Notes: generated by a model from the letters alone, not told the origin. Counted from the stretch's first letter, positions 17,676 through 26,620 are shown. The stretch: DNA of 64,000 bases from Stenotrophomonas maltophilia (GCA_002364755.1 DEZI01000006.1:4804-68803); one strand, 5' to 3'. Program-made: numbers and translations.

Positions 17676-17687
17676 GTAAACGTTTAC
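17676..17687. promoter_or_regulatory. Perfect palindrome GTAAACGTTTAC, second LacI-type operator
   Basis: This 12-bp perfect palindrome with a central CG has the general form of LacI/GalR-family operators but a different half site from the two probable NagQ sites. It lies about 135 bp upstream of glk. Confidence 0.55.
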
Positions 17688-17733
17688 GCTGTCTCTCATT
17701 CGTTGCGCCGCAGCAACGAAAGTGTCACGAACT

Positions 17734-17753
17734 CGTTGACATCGTTGTCAACG
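17734..17753. promoter_or_regulatory. LacI-type operator upstream of glk (probable NagQ site)
   Basis: CGTTGACATCGTTGTCAACG is a 20-bp palindrome broken only at one symmetric pair of positions. It lies 69 bp before the glk start and contains TGACA-TCGT-TGTCA, matching the nagP-proximal site. TTGACA within it could also serve as a -35 element, so repressor binding would block the polymerase directly. Confidence 0.75.
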
Positions 17754-17821
17754 CAGTTACAGACTCCGCCCCATCGACGGGCCCTTCGTGGGTCCGCTTC
17801 CCACCTGCAGCAGGAGCCCGC

Positions 17822-18838
17822 GTGACCGCCAGCCATCCCGCCCCGGCCCATGTCCTGTCCCGCGTCGCGCCCTCGTTCCTGGCCGCCGACGTCGGCGGCA
17901 CCCATGTGCGCGTGGCAAGGGCACAGGCCAGCGGCGACGAGGCCCATCCGGTGCAGCTGCTGGAATACCGCAAGTACCGCAATGCGGACTACGCCGGCCT
18001 GAGTGCGATCCTCACCGACTTCCTCGGCGACAGCGCGCGGCCCAGCCAGTGCGTGGTCGCCACCGCCGGCTTCGCCCGCGAGGACGGCACGGTGATCACC
18101 GCCAACCTGCCGTGGCCGCTGTCGGCCCGCCAGGTGGAAGCCGAGGTCGGCCTGCAGCACGTGCACATCGTCAACGACTTCGAAGCGGTGGCCTATGCCG
18201 CGGCGCAGGTTGACGCAAGCGGCGTGCTGCACCTGTGCGGCCCCGAGACCGCGCCGCGCGGCCCGACCCTGGTGGTCGGCCCCGGTACCGGCCTGGGCGC
18301 CGCGCTGTGGATCCCTGCTCCGCACGGCCCGGTGGTGCTCGCCACCGAAGCCGGCCAGCCGACGCTGGCCGCAAGCACTGAACTGGAAATGGCCATCGTC
18401 CGCCACATGCAGCGCGACCGCGCGCACGTGTCGATCGAACATGCGCTGTCCGGCCCCGGCCTGATGAACCTGTACCACGCCATCTGCGCACTGCAGGGGC
18501 AGGCCCCGGTGCTGGCCAGCCCGGATGCGGTGACCGCCGCAGCGATGGCCGGTACCGATGCCTTCGCCCGCCAGGCGCTGGATGTGTTCTGCGGCCTGCT
18601 CGGCAGCACCATCGGCGACATGGCGCTGTTCTACGGCGCGCAGGGCGGTGTCTACCTGGCCGGCGGCATCCTGCCGCAGATCCGTGAATACCTGCATGCC
18701 AGCACCTTCGTCGAACGCTATCTGCAGAAGGGGCCGATGGGCGAAGCGCTGGCACGCATCCCGGTGAAGGTGGTCGAGCACGGGCAGCTGGGCGTCATCG
18801 GCGCCGCCAGCTGGTTCCTGCTCCACGCCAACGCCTGA
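17822..18838 (+). CDS. glk: Glucokinase-family sugar kinase, probable GlcNAc kinase of the nag locus
   Basis: This 338-residue kinase of the bacterial Glk family has the phosphate-1 motif FLAADVGGTHVRVAR at about residues 18-32, IVNDFEAVAYAAA, and the adenosine-side motif VGPGTGLGAALW. The chemical role is ATP-dependent phosphorylation of a hexose. From its place in the nag regulon, GlcNAc (giving GlcNAc-6-P for NagA) is the likely substrate, though glucose cannot be excluded from sequence. The GTG at 17822 has AGGAG upstream. It is divergent from nagP, under a LacI-type operator, and precedes the TonB receptor and hexosaminidase on the same strand. Confidence 0.88.
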   Translation: MTASHPAPAHVLSRVAPSFLAADVGGTHVRVARAQASGDEAHPVQLLEYRKYRNADYAGLSAILTDFLGDSARPSQCVVATAGFAREDGTVITANLPWPLSARQVEAEVGLQHVHIVNDFEAVAYAAAQVDASGVLHLCGPETAPRGPTLVVGPGTGLGAALWIPAPHGPVVLATEAGQPTLAASTELEMAIVRHMQRDRAHVSIEHALSGPGLMNLYHAICALQGQAPVLASPDAVTAAAMAGTDAFARQALDVFCGLLGSTIGDMALFYGAQGGVYLAGGILPQIREYLHASTFVERYLQKGPMGEALARIPVKVVEHGQLGVIGAASWFLLHANA

Positions 18839-18841
18839 ACC

Positions 18842-18880
18842 GCAGTACGCAGCAAGCAGTACGCAGCACCGCAGTACGCA
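18842..18880 (+). repeat. Three direct copies of GCAGTACGCA
   Basis: The 10-mer begins at 18842, 18856 and 18871, so the spacing is 14-15 bp. It lies between glk and the TonB receptor, about 110 bp upstream of the receptor ATG. No hairpin is formed. It may be slippage product or an iterated binding site. Confidence 0.6.
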
Positions 18881-18988
18881 CGACGCACTGGAATCGCACC
18901 ATCGCGCCCGGCAGCCCCTGCTGGCGCCAGGCATGACCTGCCATTCGTTCGCCGCCGACAACGCACATCAGTGATGAGGAGAGACATC

Positions 18989-21613
18989 ATGAACACCCGC
19001 AAGACTCTGCTTTCGGCAGCCATCGTCGGCTGCCTCGCCTTCTCGGCGCACGCCCAGCAGGCCACCCCGCAGGACCTGGACACCGTACAGGTGGTGGGCA
19101 TCCGCGCCAGCCTGGAAAAATCGCTGGACACCAAGCGCAACAACGTCGGTGTGTCCGAAGCGATCACCGCCGAGGACATCGGCAAGTTCCCCAGCACCAA
19201 CGTCGCTGAAGCGCTGTCGCAGATCCCGGGCGTTACCCTGGACCGCCGCTTCGGCCAGGGCGAGCGCGTCAGCATCGACGGCACCGACCCCAGCCTCAAC
19301 CTGTCCTTCCTGGACAACCACCCGGTGGCGCAGGCCATCTGGCTGTACGGCGAACAGCCCAACCGCGGCTTCGACTACACGCTGCTGGCCCCGCAGATCC
19401 TGGGCCGCGCGGAGATCATCAAATCGTCCGAAGCGCGACTGACCGAAGGCAGCCTCGGCGGCACCGTGCTGATGCACACCCGCCAGCCGCTGGACCTGAA
19501 GCAGAACGAAGTGGCCGCCTCGGTGGGCTACAGCTACAGCCAGCAGGCCAGCGAAGGCAAGCCGAACGCGGCCGTGCTGTACAGCTGGAAGAACAACGAC
19601 GAAACCTTCGGCGTGGCCGTCTCGGCCCAGCACTACGAAGAAGCCGTCGACCGCCAGGGCAAGGAAGTGTTCGGCTACACCAAGGCCAGCACCTTCCCCA
19701 ATGCCACCGGCGTGGCTGCCGACGTGGACGTGCCGAACTCGTTCAACGCCGCCTGGTTCCAGCAGGAACGCAAGCGCGACAGCGCGGTGGTCAACCTGCA
19801 GTTCAAGCCGACCGATGAGCTCGAGTTCAACCTGAGCGGCATGTACATCAAGGAAAAGTTCGACAACTACAACCAGTCGCTCTATTCCTTCCTGACCTGG
19901 AACCCGGGCACCGTCAACGCCGTCAACCAGCTCGGCGACGTGCGCAACGGCGTGGCCACCAGCGGCCACTCCAATGCCAGCGCCATCGCCAACAGCGGCA
20001 CGCTGATCTATGACAACAACGTGCGCCTGTCCGAAGTGGTCACCAAGGGCGTGGACCTGCGCGGCGCCTGGAAGGGCGAAAGCTGGGGCGTGACCGGCCA
20101 GGCCGGCCAGAGCAAGTCCGACAACAAGAACCTGGCCCAGTACTTCATCGAGCCGTTCTATAACGGCGGCTACAGCTGGAACATGGACAAGGGCATCACC
20201 TTCGATGACCCGGCAGGCGCCCGCGACCCGGCCAACTGGGGTTCGGCCGGCGGCTGGTTCGGCAACAACGGCGTGTTCTCCACCGAGAGCAAGGACACCT
20301 ACGCCCAGCTCGACTTCAACGTCCAGTTCGACAGCATCTTCAACCAGCTGCAGTTCGGCGTACGCCACGGCAAGCACGATGAAGCCTTCACCCTCAACGT
20401 GTACGGCGGCGTCACCCCGGGCACGCTGGCCGACGTCGGCACCATCGGCCTGACCGATATCCAGGGCTTCACCCCCGACCAGGGCCGCCACGTGCAGGCC
20501 GGCCGCAACAACGTGCTGAACTGGGTGCGCAACAGCCCGATCGACTACAGCAACCCCGATCCGGCCAGCTACCTCAACAACAGCTGGGCGCTGACCCAGA
20601 CCAACAACGCGGCCTACGCGCAGTTGAACTTCTCCAACGGCCCGCTGCGCGGCAACCTGGGCGTGCGCTACGTCGATTCCAAGACCGAAGGCAGCGGCTT
20701 CGTCTACGGCGGCACGCCGACCCTGACCGACCTGGACAGCAAGTGGCAGACCCGCACCAAGAAGGAAGACTTCGTGCTGCCGTCGTTGAACGTCGCGTGG
20801 GACACCGACAACGACTGGGTGTTCCGCTTCGCCGCCGCCAAGGTGATCGCCTGGGCGCCGTACAACCAGATGGTCAACAACACCTTCCTCAACGACACCA
20901 CCCTGACCGGTTCGGGCGGCAACGCCGATCTGTCGCCGTATGAGTCGTGGAACTTCAACGCCTCGGCCGAGTACTACTACGCGTCGCAGGCCGTGGTGGC
21001 CTGGTCGGTGTTCTACAAGAAGATCGACAACTACATCGACACCTCGGCCACCATCGAGCGCCAGTACAACTCGATCCGCGATACCTCGCCGGCCACCTGG
21101 GCGAACCTCGTCGGTACCAACGGCTGCACCGCCGACGGCTACTGCGATTACAGCATCCAGCGCCCGCGAAACGCCGGCAGCGGCCACGTCAAGGGCTTCA
21201 ACATCAGCTTCCAGCAGCCCTTCGGCGAAAGCGGCTTCGGCCTGACCGCCAACTACACCTACGCCAACGGTGAGAACAACACCGGCGATCCGCTGCCGTA
21301 CCAGTCGCGCAATGCCATCGCCTTCAGCCCGTACTACGAGAAGGGCCCGATCAACGCGCGCCTGACCTACAACTGGCGTGACAGCTACCTGGCCGGCGGC
21401 TACGTGGCCGGTGCCGCCCCGTCCAGCGTGGACGACTACGCTGAACTGGGTGCCAGCTTCGGCTACACCTTCAACGACAACTGGTCGCTGACGGTGGACG
21501 CGCAGAACCTTCTGGACGAGACCTACTTCCAGTACCTGGGCGACAAGGAACACCTGGCTGGCAAGTACAAGAGCGGCCGCCGCTACATGGCCACCCTGCA
21601 CTTCAAGTTCTAG
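18989..21613 (+). CDS. TonB-dependent receptor of the GlcNAc/chitooligosaccharide locus
   Basis: This 874-residue outer-membrane receptor belongs to the Xanthomonas-type group. The signal peptide ends AFSAHAQ (about residue 23). The plug begins LDTVQVVGIRASLEKSL with EDIGKFPSTNVAEALSQIPG, the pattern that marks this group, and the barrel ends YMATLHFKF with a terminal Phe. It should carry GlcNAc-containing oligosaccharides (chitin or glycan fragments) across the outer membrane; this is inferred from its place between glk and the hexosaminidase. The ATG at 18989 has GAGGAGA upstream; two earlier in-frame ATGs exist at 18971 and 18974. It is probably controlled with the nag genes. Confidence 0.93.
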   Translation: MNTRKTLLSAAIVGCLAFSAHAQQATPQDLDTVQVVGIRASLEKSLDTKRNNVGVSEAITAEDIGKFPSTNVAEALSQIPGVTLDRRFGQGERVSIDGTDPSLNLSFLDNHPVAQAIWLYGEQPNRGFDYTLLAPQILGRAEIIKSSEARLTEGSLGGTVLMHTRQPLDLKQNEVAASVGYSYSQQASEGKPNAAVLYSWKNNDETFGVAVSAQHYEEAVDRQGKEVFGYTKASTFPNATGVAADVDVPNSFNAAWFQQERKRDSAVVNLQFKPTDELEFNLSGMYIKEKFDNYNQSLYSFLTWNPGTVNAVNQLGDVRNGVATSGHSNASAIANSGTLIYDNNVRLSEVVTKGVDLRGAWKGESWGVTGQAGQSKSDNKNLAQYFIEPFYNGGYSWNMDKGITFDDPAGARDPANWGSAGGWFGNNGVFSTESKDTYAQLDFNVQFDSIFNQLQFGVRHGKHDEAFTLNVYGGVTPGTLADVGTIGLTDIQGFTPDQGRHVQAGRNNVLNWVRNSPIDYSNPDPASYLNNSWALTQTNNAAYAQLNFSNGPLRGNLGVRYVDSKTEGSGFVYGGTPTLTDLDSKWQTRTKKEDFVLPSLNVAWDTDNDWVFRFAAAKVIAWAPYNQMVNNTFLNDTTLTGSGGNADLSPYESWNFNASAEYYYASQAVVAWSVFYKKIDNYIDTSATIERQYNSIRDTSPATWANLVGTNGCTADGYCDYSIQRPRNAGSGHVKGFNISFQQPFGESGFGLTANYTYANGENNTGDPLPYQSRNAIAFSPYYEKGPINARLTYNWRDSYLAGGYVAGAAPSSVDDYAELGASFGYTFNDNWSLTVDAQNLLDETYFQYLGDKEHLAGKYKSGRRYMATLHFKF

Positions 21614-21741
21614 GACTGCACCCAGCTGCACATCGCGACGGGCCCGGATTTCCGGGCCCGTCGTACGATGGGATACCGGAATCGCCGCCTGCGCGGCGGC
21701 CACGCGCGGCACAGCGAGCCGCCCACCACAGGAGTGAGACG

Positions 21742-24075
21742 ATGCGACCCTTCCCCCTTGCCAGCATGCTGCTGGGCCTGGCAATGCTTCCCGCTGCCGC
21801 CCGCGCCGCCGATGCCCCGGCACTGGATACCGGCCCCGGCCCACAGCTGCGCGCCGGCAGCCTGATGCTGATCCCCGCACCGGCCAACGTGCAGCGCGGC
21901 AATGGCGCCGGCATCACCGTGTCCGCAGGCACGGCCTTGCGCGCCGACAGCGAAGCCGAGCAGCGCGTGGCGGGCCAGTTCGCCGATCTGCTCGCCCGCA
22001 GTGGCGGCCCGCGCCTGGCGCTGGCCACCGGCAAGGCCGCAGCCAAGGCCGGCGGCATCCGCTTCCAGATCATTCCCACCTTCCGCGACACCGGCGAGGG
22101 CTACAGGCTGGAGAGCACCGCGCAGGGCGTGCTGGTGCAGGCCGGCAACGAGACCGGCCTGTTCTACGGCGCCACCACCCTGGCCCAGCTGGCCACCGGC
22201 GGCAGCCAGGGCGCGCTGCCGGCCGTGCAGATCCAGGACGCACCGCGTTTCAGCTGGCGCGGCTTCATGCTCGACTCGGCGCGCCACTTCCAGAGCCTGG
22301 ACGAGATCAAGCGCGTGCTCGATGCGATGTCCGCGCACAAGCTCAACACCTTCCATTGGCACCTGACCGATGACCAGGGCTGGCGCATGGAGATCAAGCG
22401 CTACCCGAAGCTGACCGAGGTCGGCAGCTGCCGCCTGCCGGCCGGCGAGGGCGGCATCGATCCGGTGACGAAGCAGGAATACCCGTACTGCGGTTTCTAC
22501 ACGCAGGACCAGATCCGCGAAGTGATCGTCTATGCGGCCAGGCTGCACATCCAGGTGATCCCGGAAATCGACGTGCCCGGCCACGCCACGGCCGCGATCG
22601 CCGCCTACCCGGAACTGGGTTCGATCAGCACGCCGCTGAAGCCGATCAGCGAATGGGGCGTGTTCCCCAACCTGTTCAACGTCGAGGACGGCACCGTCAC
22701 CTTCCTGGAGAACGTGCTGGAGGAAGTGATCCAGCTGTTCCCGGCGAAGTACGTACACGTGGGGGGCGACGAAGCGGTCAAGGACCAGTGGATCGCCTCC
22801 AAGCAGGTGCAGAAGCGCATGCGCGAGTTGGGCATCAAGGATGAGATGGCCATGCAGAGCCACATCATCAAGCGCCTGGAAACCTTCCTGGAAGCGCACG
22901 ACCGCCGCCTGATCGGCTGGGACGAGATCCTCGAAGGCGGCCTGCCGCCGCAGGCCACGGTGATGTCCTGGCGCGGCACCGAAGGCGGCCTGGCCGCGGC
23001 CAGCAGTGGCCATGACGTGGTGATGTCGCCGGTCAGCCACCTGTATCTGGACTACCTGCAGACCGGTTCGCCGAACGAGCCGCCGGGCCGCCCGGCCCAG
23101 GTCAACCTGGCCAAGCTGTACAACTTCGAGCCGGTACCGGCCGAGCTGGCCGCCGACAAGCGCGGGCACATCCTCGGCCTGCAGGCGAACATGTTCACCG
23201 AGCACACCCGCACCTACGCACGCCTGCAGCACAACCTGTTCCCGCGCCTGGCCGCGGTGGCCGAGACGGGCTGGAGCGCGCCGGAGCATCGCGATTTCCG
23301 CGATTTCCTCGCCCGCCTGCCGGCGCAGCTGCAGCGCTACCGCGCCTGGGGCCTGGCCTATGCGCAGACCCCGTTCGAAGTGGGCGTGGGCCATACCGAC
23401 GACCGCGCCGCGAACACGGTGACGGTGTCGCTGGCCAATCCGCTGGGCTATGAGGTGCGCTACAGCACCGACGGCACGCCGGTGACCGCCAGCTCGCCGC
23501 TGTACCAGCAGCCGCTGACCCGGCCGCTGCCGGCCACCGTGCAGGCCGCCGCGTTCTTCCAGGGCCAGCCGCTGGCAGCGGCACCGACGATGGCGTCCTA
23601 CACCGCGCAGTCGCTGCTCAGCCGCCACAGCGAGGAGCTGCGCAGCTGCGTGGGCGAAAAGGGCCTGGTGCTGCGCCTGGAAGACGATGGCCCGCGCGAA
23701 GGTGCGCGCACGGTGTTCACCGTGGACATCTTCCAGCCGTGCTGGCGCTGGCCGGCCGCGCAGCTCGATGGCATCGGCAGCGTGCAGGTTCGTGCCGGAC
23801 GCATTCCGTACTACTTCCAGCTGGCCCACGACGAGCCGGCGCGCAAGTTCGAGAAGGCCAAGGGCCACAACGGCGAAATGCTGATCCGTCGTGGCGACTG
23901 CACCGGCAAGGTCGTGGCACAGGTGCCGCTGCCGGCCAGCACCGATGCCGATGGCTTCGTCACCCTGCGCGCGGCGCTGCCGAAGGGCGTGTCGGGCACG
24001 GACGATCTGTGCATCAACTTCACCGGCGATACGCGTCCGGCGATGTGGGTGCTGGATGAGGTGACGCTGAGGTAG
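21742..24075 (+). CDS. Beta-N-acetylhexosaminidase, GH20
   Basis: The 777 residues start with a signal peptide (LGLAMLPAAARAADA). A GH20b-like N-terminal domain (about 35-165) follows, then the TIM-barrel catalytic domain. The catalytic dyad is Asp343-Glu344 in HVGGDEAV, and FSWRGFMLDSARHF and HWHLTDDQGWRMEIKRYP are conserved substrate-site segments. The C-terminal 220 residues form accessory beta domains (about 555-777). It removes terminal beta-GlcNAc/GalNAc from oligosaccharides in the periplasm, feeding NagP. An AGGAGTGAG ribosome site precedes the ATG. The stop codon TAG is part of a GTAG repeat immediately after the gene. Confidence 0.95.
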   Translation: MRPFPLASMLLGLAMLPAAARAADAPALDTGPGPQLRAGSLMLIPAPANVQRGNGAGITVSAGTALRADSEAEQRVAGQFADLLARSGGPRLALATGKAAAKAGGIRFQIIPTFRDTGEGYRLESTAQGVLVQAGNETGLFYGATTLAQLATGGSQGALPAVQIQDAPRFSWRGFMLDSARHFQSLDEIKRVLDAMSAHKLNTFHWHLTDDQGWRMEIKRYPKLTEVGSCRLPAGEGGIDPVTKQEYPYCGFYTQDQIREVIVYAARLHIQVIPEIDVPGHATAAIAAYPELGSISTPLKPISEWGVFPNLFNVEDGTVTFLENVLEEVIQLFPAKYVHVGGDEAVKDQWIASKQVQKRMRELGIKDEMAMQSHIIKRLETFLEAHDRRLIGWDEILEGGLPPQATVMSWRGTEGGLAAASSGHDVVMSPVSHLYLDYLQTGSPNEPPGRPAQVNLAKLYNFEPVPAELAADKRGHILGLQANMFTEHTRTYARLQHNLFPRLAAVAETGWSAPEHRDFRDFLARLPAQLQRYRAWGLAYAQTPFEVGVGHTDDRAANTVTVSLANPLGYEVRYSTDGTPVTASSPLYQQPLTRPLPATVQAAAFFQGQPLAAAPTMASYTAQSLLSRHSEELRSCVGEKGLVLRLEDDGPREGARTVFTVDIFQPCWRWPAAQLDGIGSVQVRAGRIPYYFQLAHDEPARKFEKAKGHNGEMLIRRGDCTGKVVAQVPLPASTDADGFVTLRAALPKGVSGTDDLCINFTGDTRPAMWVLDEVTLR

Positions 24076-24162
24076 AGCCGAGCCCACGCTCGGCGGCCGT
24101 TGCTCCATCCACGCATGGCGTGGATCTACGGGTGAATGCATCCACGCATGGCGTGGATCTAC
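24072..24162. repeat. Cluster of three GTAG palindromes after the hexosaminidase gene
   Basis: GTAG-AGCCGAGC-CCAC-GCTCGG (24072-24093, plus) is followed by two minus-oriented copies of the GTAGATCCACGC-CAT-GCGTGGAT type (24107-24129 and 24140-24162). The last two are identical and in direct repeat, 33 bp apart. Confidence 0.87.
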
Positions 24163-24180
24163 TGACAACGACGTGCTACC

Positions 24181-24573
24181 TCAGGCGCGCCAGCGCAGCA
24201 GGATGTCGCGCAGCGGGGTCAGGGCGGTTGCCAGGCCCGACAACACGCCCAGCGTGTTGGCCAGCGCATCCATCAGGTCGGCGCTGCGGTTGCTGGTCAG
24301 TGCACCCTGCGCGAACTCGATGCCCACGCCCATCAGCACCAGGCCCACGCCCGCCCACAGCAGCGGCGTGCCGCGGCGGAACAACTGCACCGCGCTGCCG
24401 GACAGGATGAAATAGGCCAGGAAGTGCTCGACCTTGTCGCCGTTCTCGGGCAGGTCGATCGGCGGCGGCGGAATCAGGCAGACCACGATCACCACCAGCA
24501 CCGCCAGCAGCCACAGCGCGGTCCACAGCCGCGGCCGACGCAGCGGCTTGATCACCGGCAACCCTGCGCTCAC
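24181..24573 (-). CDS. VanZ-like small membrane protein
   Basis: 130 residues with four hydrophobic helices. LPENGDKVEHFLAYFILSGSAV and GVGIEFAQGALTSNRSADLMDALANTLGVLSG match the VanZ-like family (conserved Asp-Lys-xx-His-Phe and the Glu-Phe-xQ and D-xx-D-xx-xN segments). VanZ relatives affect teicoplanin susceptibility in Gram-positives; in proteobacteria the role is unknown. The start is GTG at 24573, which overlaps the stop of the methyltransferase gene (GTGA), so translation is probably coupled. Confidence 0.82.
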   Translation of the reverse strand: MSAGLPVIKPLRRPRLWTALWLLAVLVVIVVCLIPPPPIDLPENGDKVEHFLAYFILSGSAVQLFRRGTPLLWAGVGLVLMGVGIEFAQGALTSNRSADLMDALANTLGVLSGLATALTPLRDILLRWRA

Positions 24574-25754
24574 AGGCGCCAGCTCAGGTCACCCAGCTCG
24601 AAGGCCGGTTCGAAATCCACCTCGCGCTGCAGGCCGATCACCTGGAAACGTTCGCCCATCTCGGTCGGCAGGGTCAGCTTCTTCACCTGGTCGCGCAGCT
24701 GGATGCGGCCCACTTCATCGGTGCGCTCCTCGGCCAGCACCAGCACCTGGTCCAGGCCATTGCCGAGCAGGAAACTGGACTGGCTGCAGTAGCCAGCCAG
24801 CTCGAAGCCCCCGTGCAGGCCGGCCTCGGCCATGGCGGTGAAATCCACCGACGCGGTGATGTCCTGCAGGCCCGGCCAGCGGTACACCTCGTTGTGCACG
24901 TGGTGGCGGTAGAACGCTCGCACGGTGCCGTCGTCGCGGTCGTGCTGGTAGAACTCGCCACGGTTGTAGCCGTAATCGACGAACAGCATCGCGCCGCGCT
25001 GCAGGCCACCCGCCACCGCCTGCAGCCAGTACGGCAGCTGCGGCAGCACTTCGGAGCGGTAGCCATCGGCGAAGGGCTTTTCAAGGTAGCGTTCGAGGTG
25101 GCGCACCGCGCCGTTGAGCAGCACATCGGCCGGCTGCGCGCCGCGCATGAAGTTGCCCTCGCCATCCAGCTCGACGGTTTCCTCGTAGACCTCGCCGTCC
25201 TTGATCAGGAAGCGCGGGGTCGGCAGCGCGTCGATCACCTCGTTGGCGAACACCACGCCGTCCCAGTCGTCATCGAACGGGCGGTCGACCCATTCCACGC
25301 GGCTGGCCAGCTCGGCCGGCAGGTTCTGCTGCAGGCGCTGCTGCTGGCGCTGGCGCAGGTCCGCGCTGGGCTCGAGGATGGCGTAGCGTGCCGGCAGCGC
25401 GTCCAGTTCGGCCAGGCGCAGCAGCACGGCCTCGGCGAAGGCACCGGTGCCGCCGCCCAGCTCCAGCATGCGCGCGTGCGCGTCCAGCTGGGCGAACACC
25501 GGGGCCAGCGCGTTGGCCACGCTGCCGGCGAACAGGCTGCCGAGCTCGGGCGCGGTGGTGAAATCGCCGCTGCCGCCGAACTTGCTCGCGCCGGCGCTGT
25601 AATAGCCCCAGCCGGGGGCGTACAGGCACAGCTCCATGAAGCGCGAGAACGGGATCGCCCCGCCCTGCGCAAGGATTTCGGCACGCAGGGCGGCCGCCAG
25701 CTGGTCGCTGTGGGCCAGGGCGTCGGCTTCAGGCAGGGGGAAGGTGGGCTGCAT
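24570..25754 (-). CDS. SAM-dependent methyltransferase, MidA/NDUFAF7-like
   Basis: The 394 residues match the DUF185/MidA family, whose eukaryotic member NDUFAF7 dimethylates an arginine of complex I. Visible landmarks are IPFSRFMELCLYAPGWGYYSAG, FTTAPELGSLFAGSVANALA, ARMLELGGGTGAFAEAVL (SAM-binding glycine loop), GVVFANEVIDALPTPRF, and MLFVDYGYNRGEFY. The ATG at 25754 starts MQPTFPLPEAD. It is followed by the VanZ-like gene with a 4-bp overlap and diverges from the pteridine reductase gene, 58 bp away. The bacterial substrate is not known; complex I is an inference. Confidence 0.9.
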   Translation of the reverse strand: MQPTFPLPEADALAHSDQLAAALRAEILAQGGAIPFSRFMELCLYAPGWGYYSAGASKFGGSGDFTTAPELGSLFAGSVANALAPVFAQLDAHARMLELGGGTGAFAEAVLLRLAELDALPARYAILEPSADLRQRQQQRLQQNLPAELASRVEWVDRPFDDDWDGVVFANEVIDALPTPRFLIKDGEVYEETVELDGEGNFMRGAQPADVLLNGAVRHLERYLEKPFADGYRSEVLPQLPYWLQAVAGGLQRGAMLFVDYGYNRGEFYQHDRDDGTVRAFYRHHVHNEVYRWPGLQDITASVDFTAMAEAGLHGGFELAGYCSQSSFLLGNGLDQVLVLAEERTDEVGRIQLRDQVKKLTLPTEMGERFQVIGLQREVDFEPAFELGDLSWRL

Positions 25755-25812
25755 GGTGTCTTCGAATGCGGTGACAATGGTGCACAGGATAGCCGAGCCT
25801 TGGAGGACCCTC

Positions 25813-26550
25813 ATGAGCGACACCGCCCCCGTGGCCCTGATCACCGGCAGCGCCCGCCGGATCGGTGCGGCCATCGCCCGCCAGTTCCACGCCTGTGGCT
25901 GGTCGGTGGTGCTGCACGCCCATACATCCAGCGCCGAGCTGCAGCAGGCCGCGTTCGACCTGGAAAACATCCGCCCGGGCAGCGTGCTGGCCCTGCAGGC
26001 CGACCTGCGCGACGCCGATGCCCTGCCCGACCTGGTCGAGCAGGCCGTGGCCCACTTCGGCCGCCTGGATGCGCTGGTCAACAACGCCTCCAACTTCTTC
26101 CCCACCCCGTTCGGCCAGGTCACCGCCGAGGCCATGGACGAGCTCTACGCGGTCAACGCCCGCGCGCCGCTGCTGCTGTCACAGGCGGCCGCGCCCTACC
26201 TGCGCCGCCAGCAGGGCTGCATCGTCAACCTGACCGACCTGCACGGCACTGACCCGATGCGCGACCACGTCGCCTACACCATGGCCAAGGCCGCGCTGGA
26301 AATGGCCACCCGTTCGCTGGCGCTGGAACTGGCGCCGAAGGTGCGGGTGAATGCCGTGGCGCCGGGCGCGATCCTGTGGCCGGAACAGGGCAAGGACGAT
26401 TTCGCCCGCGAAGCGCTGCTGGCGCGCACGCCGCTGGCCCGCATCGGCACCGTCGAAGAGATCGCCGAGGCGGTGCACTGGCTGGTGGCCGAGGCCAGCT
26501 TCGTCACCGGCCACACCCTGCGCGTGGATGGCGGACGTACGGTCAGTTGA
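25813..26550 (+). CDS. Pteridine reductase-like short-chain dehydrogenase
   Basis: This 245-residue NADPH-dependent SDR has the cofactor motif TGSARRIG near residue 10. The Arg replaces the second Gly of the usual TGxxxGxG, a feature of pteridine reductases (PTR1/FolM type). NNASNFFPTPFG, VNLTDLHG, the catalytic YTMAK and NAVAPGAILWPE follow. It probably reduces dihydropterins or dihydromonapterin. It lies next to folK in the opposite orientation, which supports a folate/pterin role. The ATG at 25813 has GGAGG upstream. Confidence 0.87.
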   Translation: MSDTAPVALITGSARRIGAAIARQFHACGWSVVLHAHTSSAELQQAAFDLENIRPGSVLALQADLRDADALPDLVEQAVAHFGRLDALVNNASNFFPTPFGQVTAEAMDELYAVNARAPLLLSQAAAPYLRRQQGCIVNLTDLHGTDPMRDHVAYTMAKAALEMATRSLALELAPKVRVNAVAPGAILWPEQGKDDFAREALLARTPLARIGTVEEIAEAVHWLVAEASFVTGHTLRVDGGRTVS

Positions 26551-26556
26551 CGTTCC

Positions 26557-26620
26557 GCCAGGCATGGCCCGGCGCTACCAGGCCACATGGATCGGTAGCG
26601 CCGGGCCATGCCTGGCGAGC
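26557..26620. repeat. Inverted SMAG dimer between convergent genes
   Basis: A minus-oriented copy (26578-26557) and a plus-oriented copy (26595-26620) with the CAT loop are arranged with their GTAG heads facing each other over 16 bp. They lie between the 3' ends of the pteridine reductase gene and folK, a usual place for REP dimers that can act as a bidirectional terminator. Confidence 0.9.

Larger units (their letters stand above)
17447..17821. promoter_or_regulatory. Divergent regulatory region nagP / glk
   Basis: These 375 bp separate the two arms of the GlcNAc locus and contain no supported gene. They hold three palindromes, listed separately: 17500-17513, 17676-17687 and 17734-17753. 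The AT content is locally higher around 17670-17760, as expected for promoters. The glk ribosome site (AGGAG) is at the right edge. Confidence 0.7.

Noticed and set aside
18968..24168. Long minus-strand frames opposite the TonB receptor and hexosaminidase genes
   Set aside because: Both plus-strand genes have signal peptides, ribosome sites and family motifs; the antisense frames have none.
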